The notes below the pieces were generated by a model. The model was not told the DNA's origin. It ran no database searches and saw nothing but the letters and a program-made list of their open reading frames with translations. Both the position numbers and the translations under genes were made by a program. Of a stretch of DNA of 38,586 nt, positions 5,449-13,343 are shown piece by piece. The DNA is taken from positions 1 to 38,586 of IMG/VR virus record IMGVR_UViG_3300037264_008951; one strand, 5' to 3'. Origin of the DNA: a virus. Every line of letters starts with the position of its first letter. The first letter of the stretch is position 1.

Positions 5449-6866
5449 GAAAGGCTATCGAGAAAGTTGGCGATGAGGTTCGGATTAATATTTTTCCGAA
5501 GCAGGAGGAATTTCTCTCCGCTCAGGAAGACGAAGTGCTTTATGGTGGGGCAGTTGGGGGCGGGAAATCGTATGCAGTGATTTTGGGAGCCTTGCGTCGT
5601 CGGTTGGAGTATCCTGGTAGCAGTGGTATTATTTTTCGGCGCACTTTTCCCGAACTTGAGCATTCTGTTATTAGAACAACACGAGAACTTTATCCGCACT
5701 TCGGAGCCAAATACAATTCATCGAAACATGAATGGAAATTTCCGAATGGTTCAATCCAAAGCTTCGGTTATTGCGAAAAAAATGGAGATGTATACCGATA
5801 CCTGTCTGCGGAATTTCAAGATGAATGGTTCGATGAGGCCACCACATTTACGGCTTTCCAATTTCAGTATCTCACTTCGCGTTGCCGTTCTTCAATTCCG
5901 GGCGTTAAGCCGATTGTTCGCTTGACATCCAATCCGGGTAATATAGGGCATTCGTGGGTGTACGAACGATTCATAAAACCATCGGAAGTTTCGAAACGGT
6001 GGAAGAATGCGCGTGATGGGAAAACCATGGCCTTTATCCCCGCTTTTCTGAAAGACAATCCAGCGCTCATTGAGAATGACCCTGATTACATAAATCGACT
6101 AAAAACACTCCCCGAGAAAAAGTATTTGGCATTGGCGGAGGGTCGCTGGGATGTTTTCGAGGGGACCTATTTTGAAAATTTTGACCCCCGCGCTGGCCAT
6201 GGTGTTCTTTGGAATATTCGCAAACCTGACACCTATACGATGAAATTTCTGTCAATGGATTGGGGGTATTCTGATCCGGCGGTTATTTATTGGTATGAAA
6301 TAACCCCGATGGGACGGATTTATATTTATCGAGAACTTTACGTGACCCGCCGTTCGCCCAAAGAACTCGCCAAGGACATTCTTGATTTATGCCCGCGAGA
6401 AGAGGAGTATCTTTATTTGACGGCTTCGCCGGAAATTTGGGGGAAGACGGCGGACACGGAAGGTGGTGGACAACCAATCCAGGCACTCATGCAAGAAGTT
6501 TTGAAGGATCGCATTATCATGAAGCCTGCCAATAATTCTCGGGTTATTGGCTGGCTCAAGGTTCGTGAATTTCTTTTCCTCGCACCAGACGGTTTGCCAT
6601 GGGTGCAGATTTCCCCCAACTGCACGAATTTGATTCGTACATTACCATCTTTGATACATGACGAAAAAAAAGTTGAGGATGTTGATGAAAATGGGGATAC
6701 CGATTGCGCAGAAAGTGTTCGATATGGGCTGGTGAGCTTAAATGAAGTGCCAAAAGAGGTTCTGACTCCCTACGAGTCTACATATGACCGAATTTTCCGC
6801 ATCGACCGCAATGGCCACAACCGCGATCCACAGATTCCCCTGCCGCAAACTCGCGGCGGATATTAG
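5445..6866 (+). CDS. terL: Terminase large subunit (DNA packaging ATPase/nuclease), 473 aa
   Basis: The ATPase half carries a Walker A variant GGAVGGGKS (residues 34-42), Walker B WFDEAT (about 128-133) and a coupling motif region TSNPG (161-165). The C-terminal nuclease of the RNase H type shows its first acidic residue in LSMDWGYSDPAV (D272) and a terminal acidic motif DTDCAESVRYGL near 428-439. Length is typical of phage large terminases. It cleaves concatemeric DNA and drives it into the prohead through the portal encoded downstream. It is coupled to the upstream gene by ATGA. Confidence 0.96.
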   Translation: MRKAIEKVGDEVRINIFPKQEEFLSAQEDEVLYGGAVGGGKSYAVILGALRRRLEYPGSSGIIFRRTFPELEHSVIRTTRELYPHFGAKYNSSKHEWKFPNGSIQSFGYCEKNGDVYRYLSAEFQDEWFDEATTFTAFQFQYLTSRCRSSIPGVKPIVRLTSNPGNIGHSWVYERFIKPSEVSKRWKNARDGKTMAFIPAFLKDNPALIENDPDYINRLKTLPEKKYLALAEGRWDVFEGTYFENFDPRAGHGVLWNIRKPDTYTMKFLSMDWGYSDPAVIYWYEITPMGRIYIYRELYVTRRSPKELAKDILDLCPREEEYLYLTASPEIWGKTADTEGGGQPIQALMQEVLKDRIIMKPANNSRVIGWLKVREFLFLAPDGLPWVQISPNCTNLIRTLPSLIHDEKKVEDVDENGDTDCAESVRYGLVSLNEVPKEVLTPYESTYDRIFRIDRNGHNRDPQIPLPQTRGGY

Positions 6867-6874
6867 GAGGACTT

Positions 6875-7174
6875 ATGAGTAAAGTTGCACGACTGAATGC
6901 CATCGCCATGACGCCTGAAAAATATGACATGCCGACCGATCTTCATGTGAATCTAAATAAATTCAAGGAATTGGATGACTACGATGTGGGCCATAAATGT
7001 ACTTTCACCGGCACAGGTGTGGTTCGTTCAATTTCCAAAAACAAAGATGGCGACAGTAGCATGACCATTGATGTCACGTCGCTGAAAAAAGGAGTGGAAT
7101 CTTCCAGGAATGAATCCAAGGGAGAATCCAGCGCCGTCACCAAGGGAAAGGGGGCGTCGTATATTGGGGTATGA
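6875..7174 (+). CDS. Hypothetical protein between terL and the GroES-like gene, 99 aa
   Basis: Follows terL after 8 bases with a strong AGGAGG site. It begins MSKVARLNAIAMTPEKYDMP. The middle (CTFTGTGVVRSISKNKDGDS then MTIDVTSLKK) looks like a small beta barrel, and the C-terminus is Ser/Lys/Gly-rich and probably disordered. Phage proteins of this size next to terminase/portal are often capsid-associated, but no family can be named from the sequence. Confidence 0.7.
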   Translation: MSKVARLNAIAMTPEKYDMPTDLHVNLNKFKELDDYDVGHKCTFTGTGVVRSISKNKDGDSSMTIDVTSLKKGVESSRNESKGESSAVTKGKGASYIGV

Positions 7175-7187
7175 AAAAGGAGTAGTT

Positions 7188-7223
7188 ATGCCAAAGAAGA
7201 AAAAGAAGAAAAAAGGATACTAA
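7188..7223 (+). CDS. Micro-ORF of 11 codons, MPKKKKKKKGY
   Basis: An 11-codon frame with a clear Shine-Dalgarno (AAAAAGGAG, 5 bases before the ATG). It codes for seven consecutive lysines followed by Gly-Tyr. Its TAA shares one base with the ATG of the GroES-like gene (TAATG), so it may be a coupling leader or a genuine polycationic peptide. Both AAA and AAG codons are used, so it is not a simple homopolymer run. Confidence 0.5.
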   Translation: MPKKKKKKKGY

Positions 7224-7810
7224 TGGAGCCGGTTCTTAAGCCTGAAAAATTGGCTTGGCCTGATGGTGCCCGCCTTTATGGTGATCATTTTATTGCAAAC
7301 ATCTTAAAGGCGGCAGAACCGCACCCGCAGATTGTGATTCTGGACCCTGACCCACGCAACCAGCGGATGAAACCGGACGCTTTCCCTGTGGTGGTTGAAG
7401 AAACGGGGCCAACTTGTGAATTGGTGCGACCGGGCGATCGTATCGTGTTGGAAAGATGGCAGTGGGCGCAGCATGAGATTGGCGAGGGTCGCTTTGTAGC
7501 GCGAGAGCGCGAGGTTTTGGTTTGCGAGAACTCTGTCCCGGCGCCGGGGGTGATCGTGGTAGACGTGATTGATGGGGAACGAAAGCCCTGGGGGCTCGCG
7601 TTGCCGCAGACTTATAAGCCTGCCGCACGAAAATATGTTCATGGCCGGATCAGTCGCAGCGCCTATTCAAATTTTAAGGTTGGTTGGGAGATTTGGTTTG
7701 AGAAATACGAACATGGGCAATATCGATTTAACGACAAAATAATCTGGCGTGTAGATGAGACAATGGCCTTGATGGTTGGAATGCCCGCGCCGATCCTGGA
7801 GGTGGTGTAA
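7223..7810 (+). CDS. Tandem GroES/Cpn10-like co-chaperonin, 195 aa
   Basis: Two consecutive Cpn10-type units can be read. The first (about 30-105) has a strand QIVILDPDPRNQ, then VVVEETGP, RPGDRIVLERW and VAREREVLVCEN. The second (about 106-195) has GVIVVDVIDGE, then LALPQTYKP matching the GroES mobile-loop shoulder (IVLP), KYVHGRIS, FKVGWEIWFEKYEHGQYRFND and IIWRVDETMALM. These follow the family pattern GD-x-VLF...G...IL-x-E-x-D-ILA. GroES caps GroEL during folding, and T4 gp31 is a phage analogue needed for capsid folding. The two-domain fusion is unusual. It sits between terL and portal, with TAATG couplings on both sides. Confidence 0.7.
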   Translation: MEPVLKPEKLAWPDGARLYGDHFIANILKAAEPHPQIVILDPDPRNQRMKPDAFPVVVEETGPTCELVRPGDRIVLERWQWAQHEIGEGRFVAREREVLVCENSVPAPGVIVVDVIDGERKPWGLALPQTYKPAARKYVHGRISRSAYSNFKVGWEIWFEKYEHGQYRFNDKIIWRVDETMALMVGMPAPILEVV

Positions 7811-8274
7811 TGGCAAAAAAATGGATTAAAATAAGTAAACAACCCGCACCGGAAGTTGTGAAGCCGAAAAAAAAAGAAATCGAGAAGCCGGAAGTCGTGA
7901 AACCGGCTTATCCAAAGAAAGAAATTTCAGGTCGATCCATTGAAATCATGCCGGTTTCCATGATCAATAATAATTCAGCCGTTGTCACAAATGGATTGGA
8001 TCAAGAAATTCGTGATTTCCAGGTGGTTCTTTCTTATCACACCTTGATGGGAATTCCGGTGAGCCAGCGGGTAAATGAATTTTATGAATCTGGGGATGAG
8101 CGTCTCGTGGGCCGTTCTTTCTTGCCGAATCTTCTTTTGCCTGGCCAGCGCCTTCGGTTTCGCCTCCTTCGGAAAAGAAATGCCCATGGCGGCGATTGCA
8201 CCGTCCGTGTTTCTGGAAAAACGATCGACGGGAAGGTGGTTTCTGATGAGGAAAAGATTTTGTTGATCATGTAA
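7810..8274 (+). CDS. Ig/FxLYD-like beta domain protein with Lys/Pro-rich N-terminus, 154 aa
   Basis: Residues 1-40 are a basic, proline-rich linker (MAKKWIKISKQPAPEVVKPK). Residues about 42-154 have the strand pattern of an immunoglobulin-like fold: IEIMPVSMINNNSAVVTNGL, then FQVVLSYHTLMGIPVSQ, LLLPGQRLRFRLLRK and CTVRVSGKTIDGKV. In phages such domains often decorate capsids, but a role here is not shown. It is coupled to the GroES-like gene by TAATG. Confidence 0.6.
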   Translation: MAKKWIKISKQPAPEVVKPKKKEIEKPEVVKPAYPKKEISGRSIEIMPVSMINNNSAVVTNGLDQEIRDFQVVLSYHTLMGIPVSQRVNEFYESGDERLVGRSFLPNLLLPGQRLRFRLLRKRNAHGGDCTVRVSGKTIDGKVVSDEEKILLIM

Positions 8275-8296
8275 AAGTCTTGACGCAGGAGAAAAC

Positions 8297-8614
8297 ATGG
8301 ATGAAGTTAAGAAGAACGGAGAAGGTCCTGAAAATGAAGTTCCTCAGGCCCCGAATGATGGTACGCAAGAACAAAAAGAGACTCGGCGTGCCGTTGAGGG
8401 ACCGGGATTCGGAATCGACGAGGAAGGATATTTTTTTGTTAAAGCCCACATGAGCTTTCCTTACGCTTTGTTGCAGGGTGTTTTACATGAAGCATCTGAG
8501 TTTTTGCAAGAAAATCACCCGAATTCGATGAAGGCACGGGTGAAGAGAGCCGAAGAAAAGAAAATTATTCAGCCGAAACCAGGATTTCGGGGATTCAACA
8601 TCTTCAAGAGGTAA
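8297..8614 (+). CDS. Hypothetical protein, 105 aa
   Basis: Preceded by CAGGAGAAAAC at good distance. The first 35 residues are acidic and Gln/Asn-rich (probably disordered). The rest has one hydrophobic stretch (FVKAHMSFPYALLQGVLHEA) and a basic C-terminus (FRGFNIFKR). It lies directly before the portal gene. The family is not recognised. Confidence 0.65.
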   Translation: MDEVKKNGEGPENEVPQAPNDGTQEQKETRRAVEGPGFGIDEEGYFFVKAHMSFPYALLQGVLHEASEFLQENHPNSMKARVKRAEEKKIIQPKPGFRGFNIFKR

Positions 8615-8617
8615 AAA

Positions 8618-10816
8618 TTGGCAGTCAAACTCCCAGAACGATCAGAAAACGGAAAAAAGACGCCCCTGGCGAAGTTGACCAACCCGCCGGTGGAGTTGGT
8701 TGAGTCGGAAAGCGAGATTGAGGCGGTTGGGGAACGATTCAAGCGTCGCAAAATCAAGCTCGAGGACGATGACCAGGGTCTTCTTGAAGACAAACTCAAG
8801 CGAATCATCAATGATTGGTACGATAGCCGCTCGAATCTTGTTTTAAAGCTCCGCGAGTGGAACGATCTTTACGAAGGGGTCGTGACGGTGACCGACAGTC
8901 CGTGGCCGGGCGCGTGCCACCTCCACGTTCCGCTCCCCAAGATCAAACTGCGCGAGATTCGGTCTGTTTTCATGCGCTCGACCATGCGCCCCATCCCTTT
9001 CTTGCTCACCAAGTATGCTGGACCCCAGGGTAACTATGAATCCACCAAGGAATTCACGAAAACCCTGGAAGATTTTGTTGAAGACAAGATCAAGAACGAC
9101 ACCAACGTTCACGACACCCTAAAAGAAGCCATCATCCCCTCCTTCCGGGACGGGACTTGCCCTATCCAGCTCACCTGGGAAACAGACACCGAGATGGTGG
9201 TTGATTTCAAAACGTACTCCAAGATTGACGACTTTGTGGTGGACTATCCGACCGCCAAAGACGCGGGGATCTCGGATGAGAAGTACAGCAAGATCCTCCA
9301 TCAACTTGGCAACGGCGATCCGTATGACGTGCGCTACGAATACGAGGTCGTGAACTACGACGGCCCGCGCGCCTACATTGTTCCGCTCATTGACTTTGTG
9401 CATTGGCCGGTTTTTATCCCACGGATCGAAGACTTGCTCTGCTTCGGGAAGCGGGTCTGGTACACCGATTACAAACTTCAGGAGATGGTAAAAATCGGCA
9501 AGTTTGACCAAGATGATATTGATTCGATCATTGCCTCTGGCGGTGAGCCCAGATCCAAAGAGGCGTACACGCAATCGCGTGACAATATCGAAGGAATCAA
9601 CCGCTACGCCAGCGCGAAAGCCAATGAATACGAGTTCTTTGAGTTGGTGATCAAGGCGTCGCTCACCGAAAAAGATCGCGAAGACAACATCAAACGCAAG
9701 TACCTCGCCTACTACCACTTTACCAGCGGCAAGATTCTCTATTTGACCGACTACCCTATCCGCAAAGGCAAGCCCAATTATTTCTTGCTTCGTCCCATTC
9801 GCCGAGATGGTCGGATGCTCGGCATGAGCTTGGTCGATGACATTTCGGATCTTTGTGAAGAAATCGATATCCTCCACCGCCAGCGCATCAATTCTCGAAC
9901 CATCTCTCACGTCCCGTCTTTTAAAGCTAAGGACGCTGCCAAGAACAGGTTTGATCCTTCAGATAAACGATTGCGGTTCCGCCCCGGAGTGGTCTTCTGG
10001 CTGGCTAATACCGATGATGTGCAACAGTTCGATATCCGGCCAGTTGACCTTTCGGGCTCCGTGGAAGAAGAGATGATGCTTTATCAGTTGGTGGACATGG
10101 TGACTGGTTCTACCTCGGGGAATTCAGGGGCACTAACCCCCCTGGACCCTCGGGCGCCCGCGCGCAAGCAACAGGAAATGCTTCGCCAATCTTCCAACCG
10201 CATCGATGACTACGTTGAAAGCTATATCTCAGTGTTCGGATCTATTGGATCGTTCATGGTTGATCTTTACTATCAATATGGATCAGATCGGATTAAGTAT
10301 TACACGAGATCAGAGGACGGTCTTTTACTTCAGAATGAAATGGATCGTGCCAAGCTTTATAACCCAAATGTCACTTTTGTTGTAAACGGAACCTCTGTCT
10401 TTGAGAGTCCTGACCAGGAATTCCAGCGGGCCGTTGAGATTGACAACATCTTGGCGCAGAACCCGGTCACAGCCCAGGACCCAACCATTCGCCGCAATTC
10501 TTTGGGTCGTATCCTTTCTGCCAGCCGGACCCAAGATTACAAGGCGCTCATGCCGCCGGAGCAACCAGCGGAAGGAGTCACTGACCCCGGAACGGGCCTT
10601 CTCAAAAATCCGGCTGAAGAAGAACTTAAGCAGAAAGAGATGATGCAGCAGCAAAAGCTGGCGGCAAAGGTAGGAGCTGAAGACACTCGCCACCAGAACA
10701 AAATGACTCAAATTGGGGCTCAGGGCGAGATTGACGCCGCACTCCAAACACAGCAAATCGGAGCTGATCTTTTAAATCAGCAACTAGGAGCAGAAAATGG
10801 CCCACAAGGTAGTTGA
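8618..10816 (+). CDS. Portal protein, 732 aa
   Basis: The length matches podovirus portals of the P22 type (about 725 residues). Portal-like features include DSPWPGACHLHVPLPKIK near residues 94-111, a long alpha/beta wing, a central helix region (QRINSRTISHVPSFKAKDAA) and a glutamine-rich helical C-terminal barrel or coiled coil from about 670. The start appears to be TTG at 8618 after AAGAGG, as no better in-frame codon is near. Twelve copies would form the ring through which TerL pumps DNA and to which adaptor and tail attach. The N-terminal VKLPER resembles the scaffold N-terminus. The gene overlaps the next by 20 bases. Confidence 0.85.
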   Translation: MAVKLPERSENGKKTPLAKLTNPPVELVESESEIEAVGERFKRRKIKLEDDDQGLLEDKLKRIINDWYDSRSNLVLKLREWNDLYEGVVTVTDSPWPGACHLHVPLPKIKLREIRSVFMRSTMRPIPFLLTKYAGPQGNYESTKEFTKTLEDFVEDKIKNDTNVHDTLKEAIIPSFRDGTCPIQLTWETDTEMVVDFKTYSKIDDFVVDYPTAKDAGISDEKYSKILHQLGNGDPYDVRYEYEVVNYDGPRAYIVPLIDFVHWPVFIPRIEDLLCFGKRVWYTDYKLQEMVKIGKFDQDDIDSIIASGGEPRSKEAYTQSRDNIEGINRYASAKANEYEFFELVIKASLTEKDREDNIKRKYLAYYHFTSGKILYLTDYPIRKGKPNYFLLRPIRRDGRMLGMSLVDDISDLCEEIDILHRQRINSRTISHVPSFKAKDAAKNRFDPSDKRLRFRPGVVFWLANTDDVQQFDIRPVDLSGSVEEEMMLYQLVDMVTGSTSGNSGALTPLDPRAPARKQQEMLRQSSNRIDDYVESYISVFGSIGSFMVDLYYQYGSDRIKYYTRSEDGLLLQNEMDRAKLYNPNVTFVVNGTSVFESPDQEFQRAVEIDNILAQNPVTAQDPTIRRNSLGRILSASRTQDYKALMPPEQPAEGVTDPGTGLLKNPAEEELKQKEMMQQQKLAAKVGAEDTRHQNKMTQIGAQGEIDAALQTQQIGADLLNQQLGAENGPQGS

Positions 10817-11156
10817 AAAGCAAACCATCATTGAATGCCAGGAAACCGTTGCCTATTGGGAAGCATTGATTGCCAACATAAAGCGTTGTTCTTCTGGGGG
10901 AAGAGACGCTGTCGAATCGGGCATGAATGCCATCCGTGACCTTGAGTTTGATGCCGGTATTCAAAAGGATAAAAACTTACGGCGTGGTGATGATATTGGC
11001 GCAAATTTGGCGCGGATTTATCAGGGGATGCAGGAAGCCTATCAGAATGTGATCACGATGTTTGAGAAGCCGGAGATGATGGTGGCGCGCTACGACTCGA
11101 TTTTAAAGGAGACGCAAAAACGTCTTGATGAACTCAAGCAGCTCGAACAACGGTAG
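10797..11156 (+). CDS. Hypothetical helical protein, 119 aa
   Basis: Starts MAHKVVEKQTIIECQETVAY within the last codons of the portal gene and is almost wholly helical, ending in a charged coiled coil (ILKETQKRLDELKQLEQR). The ribosome site lies inside the portal (CTAGGAG). It probably acts in the head assembly module. The family is not recognised. Confidence 0.7.
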   Translation: MAHKVVEKQTIIECQETVAYWEALIANIKRCSSGGRDAVESGMNAIRDLEFDAGIQKDKNLRRGDDIGANLARIYQGMQEAYQNVITMFEKPEMMVARYDSILKETQKRLDELKQLEQR

Positions 11157-11361
11157 CAATGGCACTACCACAGGTAGTGGTGATTTCAAGTTTTGCAACC
11201 ATTGTAGTAAGCCTATTTTCCGGTATTGGATTTCCCCGGATGCAGAAAAAGGTTGCGTAATATTGAAACTTCAGGTTAGTTGTAGGAAGGAAGGCTGTTT
11301 AAAGCCCAACATGGTCGAAATGAAAATCGACCTAACAAAATTCTTAAGTCCCGCCGCTTAG
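11125..11361 (+). CDS. Zinc-ribbon protein, Com-like, 78 aa
   Basis: An Asn/Ser/Gly/Thr-rich leader of about 18 residues precedes FKFCNHCSKPIFRYW, then ILKLQVSCRKEGCLKPNMVE. The CxxC...CxxxxC arrangement with a strand between resembles the small Com-like zinc ribbons of Mu-type phages, which act on mRNA, but similarity is limited to the metal pattern. It overlaps the previous gene by 32 bases, and the exact start (11125 or 11128) is uncertain. A terminator follows 28 bases after the stop. Confidence 0.55.
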   Translation: MMNSSSSNNGSNGTTTGSGDFKFCNHCSKPIFRYWISPDAEKGCVILKLQVSCRKEGCLKPNMVEMKIDLTKFLSPAA

Positions 11362-11388
11362 GGACCATTTAATAAGAGCGCATTTTAA

Positions 11389-11437
11389 GGCTCATCCTGT
11401 CTGGACGCGAGATCCAGATGAGGATGGGCTTTTTTTA
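11389..11437 (+). terminator. Strong Rho-independent terminator
   Basis: A stem of about 16 pairs (GGCTCATCCTGTCTGGA against TCCAGATGAGGATGGGC, one bulge and one G-U pair) with a CGCGAGA loop is followed by seven T residues. It separates the packaging genes from the capsid and tail genes. An outer pairing between GAGCGC (11376-11381) and GCGCTC (11445-11450) is also possible. Confidence 0.85.
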
Positions 11438-11463
11438 TGTGCAAGCGCTCCAAAGGAGAAAAG

Positions 11464-12324
11464 ATGTCGGTTAAATTGCCAGAAAAAGCACAAGAAGACC
11501 CAAAAGAAGAAGTCAAAGAGGAAGACGCAGATAATCTTCCACCGGCTGATGATACGTCCCCTGAGCCTGCCGCTGAAAAAACGCCTGCGGCTCCCGACAA
11601 AACCCGCGACCTGGAATTAGAGTTAGCGGAAGCGAAAGGGCGTCTCAGTGTTTTGGAGAGCAAAAAAACCGAATCATCCACTCCGCAGATTTCCAGTGAA
11701 GAGGATCAGTATTACAAAGCCAAAGCCATTGTGATGGGTGACATGTCGAGTCTTGATGATGAGTCATTCGGAAAGAAATACAACATGGATAAAGCAAACG
11801 TCCGTCTCCACTACGTTGAATATGAAAGAAACATGGATAGACAAAAGAATCAAGAGCAAATTGCCCGCATGCAAGCCGAAAACGATGTCCTCTCGAAATA
11901 CGGAAAAAATTTCGCCAAATACAGGTCCGACGTAACCCAGGCCATTGACGAAGCCTCCCCGGAAGTGCGACGCGATCCGACTCGCCTTGCAAAATTCATG
12001 GAGCGGACGTATTTGGCGTTTTCCCGTGATGACAAAGACGATACCTCGGAACAGAAATCAACCAAACAAAAAGAGAAAGGTGAATCCATGCGAAGAATTG
12101 TGAATGACTTTGATGCGCCGTCAGCTTCTTCGGATAAAAACAAAGGCCGCAAAGAAGAGAACGACGACCTGGAAGGAGAGGATCTTGAAGTGGGACGCCA
12201 TTTTGGAATTCGCACCAAATCCGAGCGTGAGAAATACGCTGGAAAATACCTGGAAATGAACATGGGTGGTGGTGTGATTTTCAAGGACCCGAAGATTGGG
12301 TTTGAGAAGGTCGTTAAGAAATGA
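11464..12324 (+). CDS. Candidate scaffold protein, 286 aa
   Basis: The ATG at 11464 is preferred over the upstream frame start at 11437 because AAAGGAG lies just before it. The protein is highly charged: an acidic Pro/Glu/Asp region (residues 10-50), a coiled-coil centre (LELELAEAKGRLSVLESKK, then NQEQIARMQAENDVL) and a basic/acidic tail ending KVVKK. High charge, coiled coils, low aromatic content and a place just before decoration and capsid genes fit an internal scaffold. MSVKLPEK at the start resembles the portal N-terminus. Confidence 0.65.
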   Translation: MSVKLPEKAQEDPKEEVKEEDADNLPPADDTSPEPAAEKTPAAPDKTRDLELELAEAKGRLSVLESKKTESSTPQISSEEDQYYKAKAIVMGDMSSLDDESFGKKYNMDKANVRLHYVEYERNMDRQKNQEQIARMQAENDVLSKYGKNFAKYRSDVTQAIDEASPEVRRDPTRLAKFMERTYLAFSRDDKDDTSEQKSTKQKEKGESMRRIVNDFDAPSASSDKNKGRKEENDDLEGEDLEVGRHFGIRTKSEREKYAGKYLEMNMGGGVIFKDPKIGFEKVVKK

Positions 12325-12605
12325 TTTTAGAGGAGCGGAAGCGCCGTACTTCATCCACCAACGGTGGTGATATCGGTCGGATGCTCCACCCCTCGCCAAC
12401 AGCGGGGACGGGAAAGCCGGAACGGAGTTCGTTGGAGTTGAATGTATACCGATGTCGTCAGTGCGGATTTCGCTGCGACTCGGAACGAGTGCAAAGTCCG
12501 GGGTTCACTTCAACTGGTAACGGTGGAGTGACCGTTGTAAATGGCGATCCACAGGTGGCAAGCGGGTCTTGCCATTTTTGTGGAAGCCAAAATAGCAGAG
12601 CCTAA
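12321..12605 (+). CDS. Small zinc-ribbon protein, 94 aa
   Basis: Overlaps the scaffold stop (ATGA). After a basic Ser/Thr/Gly-rich first 38 residues it has YRCRQCGFRCDSERV and, about 35 residues on, GSCHFCGSQNSRA: a CxxC/CxxC zinc ribbon with a long loop. Such ribbons are common among small phage proteins of unknown role. Location between scaffold and decoration genes suggests a head function, but this is only positional. Confidence 0.65.
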   Translation: MILEERKRRTSSTNGGDIGRMLHPSPTAGTGKPERSSLELNVYRCRQCGFRCDSERVQSPGFTSTGNGGVTVVNGDPQVASGSCHFCGSQNSRA

Positions 12606-12616
12606 CAGGAGGCAAC

Positions 12617-13327
12617 ATGAGAGTTTCAAGCGGATATGCACCAGTAAAAATAAAAGTTCCGATTTTAACGGCGGCTGACATTTCACAGGGCGCTGTAATT
12701 ATGGCCGGAGCCACGGGCGAGACGGATTTGGGCACAGCGATCTTGGGCGCGAGTGCTGCGACCAATTCCCTTGGTCTTTCTACCGGCCCTTGGGATTTTG
12801 AAACCCTTAGCACTTCGGCTGTCACTGGCGCGACTTGGAAGTTCATGGATATCGAACTCTTCGATCGTTATGCGCCAGTTTGGGTTGAATACGACCAGGC
12901 GGACACGGCAGCCGTGGCTTCTACTTCAGGAACCACCGTGACGATCACTTCCCTTGAAGACAACATCAACGGATCATTCCTTTACGCTGTGGCTGGGACT
13001 GGAGCCGGTAAATTGGCTTTCGTACAGGATTCAGCGTCCGGCTCGTGCATCTCGAAAACCGCGACTGGTTGGGATTCCACCACGACCGTCATCAAGATTC
13101 TTCGTTTCGGCCATGGGTTGGCAAAACTCAATACCGGCTCCACAAAAATCGGAACTGATGCTGCTGCTGGTTCATGGACCATCGCTGTTTTGGAGACATA
13201 CATTGAAGCCGTTGGTATTCCGCTCCAATTAATTGATCCAAGCAAGCATGACAACCTGACGCTCACAACCCCACGGTTTTACGCGAAAGTTGCTGTCCGT
13301 GACACCATCGGACACACAATAGACTAA
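12617..13327 (+). CDS. Probable capsid decoration/cement protein, 236 aa
   Basis: A Thr/Ala/Gly-rich beta protein placed directly before the major capsid gene, with a strong AGGAGG site. The opening (VKIKVPILTAADISQGAVIM, then GATGETDLGTAILG) resembles the beta-barrel start of head-decoration proteins. A later stretch (LEDNINGSFLYAVAGTGAGK) looks like a second beta domain. It would bind the capsid surface. No signal peptide, in contrast to the similar protein at 14776. Confidence 0.6.
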   Translation: MRVSSGYAPVKIKVPILTAADISQGAVIMAGATGETDLGTAILGASAATNSLGLSTGPWDFETLSTSAVTGATWKFMDIELFDRYAPVWVEYDQADTAAVASTSGTTVTITSLEDNINGSFLYAVAGTGAGKLAFVQDSASGSCISKTATGWDSTTTVIKILRFGHGLAKLNTGSTKIGTDAAAGSWTIAVLETYIEAVGIPLQLIDPSKHDNLTLTTPRFYAKVAVRDTIGHTID

Positions 13328-13343
13328 CAGGAGGAAATGAAAA

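Noticed and set aside
7200-7225. Programmed -1 frameshift at the A-rich lysine codons joining the micro-ORF to the GroES-like gene
   Set aside because: The A-run is in the wrong phase for a standard X-XXY-YYZ slip in the micro-ORF frame, and the next gene has its own ATG at the TAATG junction.
9119-9910. 263-codon open frame antisense to the portal gene
   Set aside because: It lies wholly inside the well-supported portal gene, has no ribosome site and no recognisable motif; it reflects codon bias on the other strand.
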